A stretch of DNA of 64,000 nt, from contig JAIOYW010000005.1 in the NCBI GenBank assembly GCA_021740915.1, positions 124,001 to 188,000 on the forward strand. The letters are read 5' to 3'. Position numbers and translations under genes: made by a program. This stretch comes from Ignavibacteriales bacterium (lineage in GTDB: Bacteria; Bacteroidota; Ignavibacteria; Ignavibacteriales; Melioribacteraceae). Shown piece by piece: positions 62,704-64,000 of this stretch; the first letter of the stretch is position 1, and every line of letters starts with the position of its first letter. Under the pieces are notes generated by a model. It did no database searches and was not told the DNA's origin. It was given only the letters and a program-made list of their open reading frames with translations.

Positions 62704-64000
62704 TTATCGTGCGTAAGCTATTTTTCTCACTTCACGTATCACGGTAACCTTAATCTGCCCGGGATACTCCATTTCTTCCTGAATTTTTTGTGAAATCTCA
62801 TATGCCAAACGGTCGGAGAGTGTATCGTCTATCCTGTCGGGTTCAACAACAACACGAACTTCCCTGCCTGCCTGTATTGCATATGTTTTTGCAACTCCCT
62901 CAAAGGATTTTGCAAGATTTTCAAGATTTTCGAGACGCTTGACGTAACTTTCGAGAGGTTCCCGTCTTGCACCGGGCCGAGCCCCGCTTATTGCGTCTGC
63001 CGATTGTACTAATGCAGCAATCGGATGCTCCATCTCAATATCTTCATGATGGCTGCCAACAGCATTTACAATAATCGGATTTTCATTATATTTTTTTGTC
63101 AGTTCATATCCAAGCAAAGCATGCGGTCCTTCGATGCTTTTATCAACAGTCTTTCCAATATCATGCATCAATCCGGCTTTTTTGGCAATTGAAGTATCAA
63201 ACCCAAGTTCCGATGCCATTATGCCAGTGAGATAGGCAACTTCAATACTATGCTGCAGAAGATTCTGTCCATAGCTGGAACGGTATTTCATTCTGCCGAT
63301 ATGTTTAATGAGTTCGGGATGAACTCCGTGCAAACCTAACTGAATGAGTGTGTTTTCACCTTCCTTGATAACTTCCTCTTCAAGTTCAGACTCAACCTTC
63401 TGCACAACTTCTTCAATCCTGGCGGGATGAATACGCCCATCCTGAATTAATCTTTCAAGAGATATTCTGGCAACCTCTCTCCGGAACTGGTCGAACGCCG
63501 ATAGAATTACCGCCTCGGGTGTGTCGTCCACAATAACATCAACGCCTGTAGCAGCTTCGAAAGCCCGGATATTTCTTCCCTCCCTTCCGATAATTCTGCC
63601 TTTCATTTCATCGTTCTGTATCTGAACAACTGACACTGTAGTCTCAACCGAATGATCGACTGCTGTCCTCTGAATTGCCTGAACAACTACTTTCTGAGCT
63701 TCCTTCTTTGCTTCGGCTTTAGCGTTATCTCTTATCTCCTTAACCATGTGAGCTGCATCAGATTTCGCCTTTTCGGTTATGTTTTCCATCAGCATTTTTT
63801 TTGCTTCATCGGCAGTTAAACCGGCAGTTTTTTCAAGCCTGATATTTTGCTCCATTATCAGCCGTTCAAGTTCACCCTGCTTTTTCCCAAGGTCCTCTTT
63901 TTGCTGCAGGATTTCTTTTTCAATTCTTCTGAATTCTTTTTCTTTTTGCTGGATCAGATCATATTTTTTCTCGAGATTCTCTTCTCTTGATTTTACCTGT
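62704..64000 (-). CDS. rny: Ribonuclease Y, 5' end beyond the window
   Basis: The frame is open from the stop at 62704 to the window edge, giving about 432 visible residues; RNase Y is normally about 520, so roughly 90 N-terminal residues (the membrane anchor and start of the coiled coil) are missing. Visible parts: a Lys/Glu-rich coiled coil (EENLEKKYDLIQQKEKEF), a KH domain with MKGRIIGREGRNIRAFE, and an HD domain with HDIGKTVD and SHHEDIEMEHP. An internal ATG at 63855 should not be taken as the start. RNase Y is an endoribonuclease of mRNA decay at the membrane. Confidence 0.96.
   Translation of the reverse strand, partial: QVKSREENLEKKYDLIQQKEKEFRRIEKEILQQKEDLGKKQGELERLIMEQNIRLEKTAGLTADEAKKMLMENITEKAKSDAAHMVKEIRDNAKAEAKKEAQKVVVQAIQRTAVDHSVETTVSVVQIQNDEMKGRIIGREGRNIRAFEAATGVDVIVDDTPEAVILSAFDQFRREVARISLERLIQDGRIHPARIEEVVQKVESELEEEVIKEGENTLIQLGLHGVHPELIKHIGRMKYRSSYGQNLLQHSIEVAYLTGIMASELGFDTSIAKKAGLMHDIGKTVDKSIEGPHALLGYELTKKYNENPIIVNAVGSHHEDIEMEHPIAALVQSADAISGARPGARREPLESYVKRLENLENLAKSFEGVAKTYAIQAGREVRVVVEPDRIDDTLSDRLAYEISQKIQEEMEYPGQIKVTVIREVRKIAYAR

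Overview
The window looks like chromosome from an Ignavibacteria-type member of the Bacteroidota/Chlorobiota group. Evidence: two secreted proteins end in the type IX secretion (T9SS) sorting domain with the NYPNPFNP signature; a gingipain-like C25 peptidase opens the window; the primary sigma factor is short and lacks region 1.1; GldC is present; and there is a TPR / DUF4292 / EnvC-like envelope cluster. DNA is moderately AT-rich. Several genes have clear Shine-Dalgarno sites and several use TTG or GTG starts. The genus assignment is inference. I saw no insertion sequence, prophage, CRISPR array or clear island boundary.

Layout. 1-8.7 kb (minus): a six-gene run with a C25 peptidase (cut by the window edge) downstream of a surface-glycan set of three glycosyltransferases, a MurJ/Wzx-like flippase and an O-antigen ligase/polymerase. 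8.8-11.3 kb (minus): a trypsin-like lipoprotein overlapping a PBP4-type DD-carboxypeptidase. 11.5-13.8 kb: rpoD (TTG start), gldC, tRNA-Leu and an acidic orphan. 13.8-16.7 kb: an SDR oxidoreductase, a PRPP-synthetase-like gene and dihydroorotase. 16.8-25.7 kb: a compact set of membrane adenylate cyclase, secreted LysM/FecR/Ig-like protein and a 1612-residue protein with 15 PKD repeats. 25.8-28.3 kb (minus): YtxH, a DUF4097 adhesin-like protein, tRNA-Cys, tRNA-Gly and a UPF0316 protein. 28.4-33.1 kb (plus): pcm, miaA, a two-gene AtuA-like pair, prfB with a programmed +1 frameshift, and a small MGMT-like gene. 33.1-48.7 kb (minus): PAP2 phosphatase, DUF2911/TPR, msrB, SPOR protein, APC permease, UroD-family enzyme, second PBP4, a large T9SS adhesin, EnvC-like, DUF4292, TPR and rsgA. 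48.8-54.9 kb (minus): OmpP1-type barrel, two unusual lipoproteins, a beta-barrel-like protein, a small membrane protein and cysS. 55.2-58.6 kb (plus): a SirB1-type protein, a nine-haem T9SS cytochrome and a DUF3267 zincin. 58.8-64 kb (minus): a serine hydrolase, tsaD, proline dehydrogenase, coaE and RNase Y (5' end off the window).

Most genes are housekeeping or cell-envelope. The items that stand out are: the prfB frameshift site, which carries UAA where UGA is usual; rsgA, whose conserved N-terminus has no canonical start codon; the multihaem cytochrome carrying a T9SS tail; the cyclase-LysM/FecR-PKD operon; and the adjacent lipoproteins, one with a lone haem motif and one extremely Tyr/Trp-rich with a Ser/Arg tail. 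I cannot show that any of these is a wholly new system; the cyclase-LysM/FecR-PKD set and the outer-membrane lipoprotein trio are the best candidates for undescribed function.
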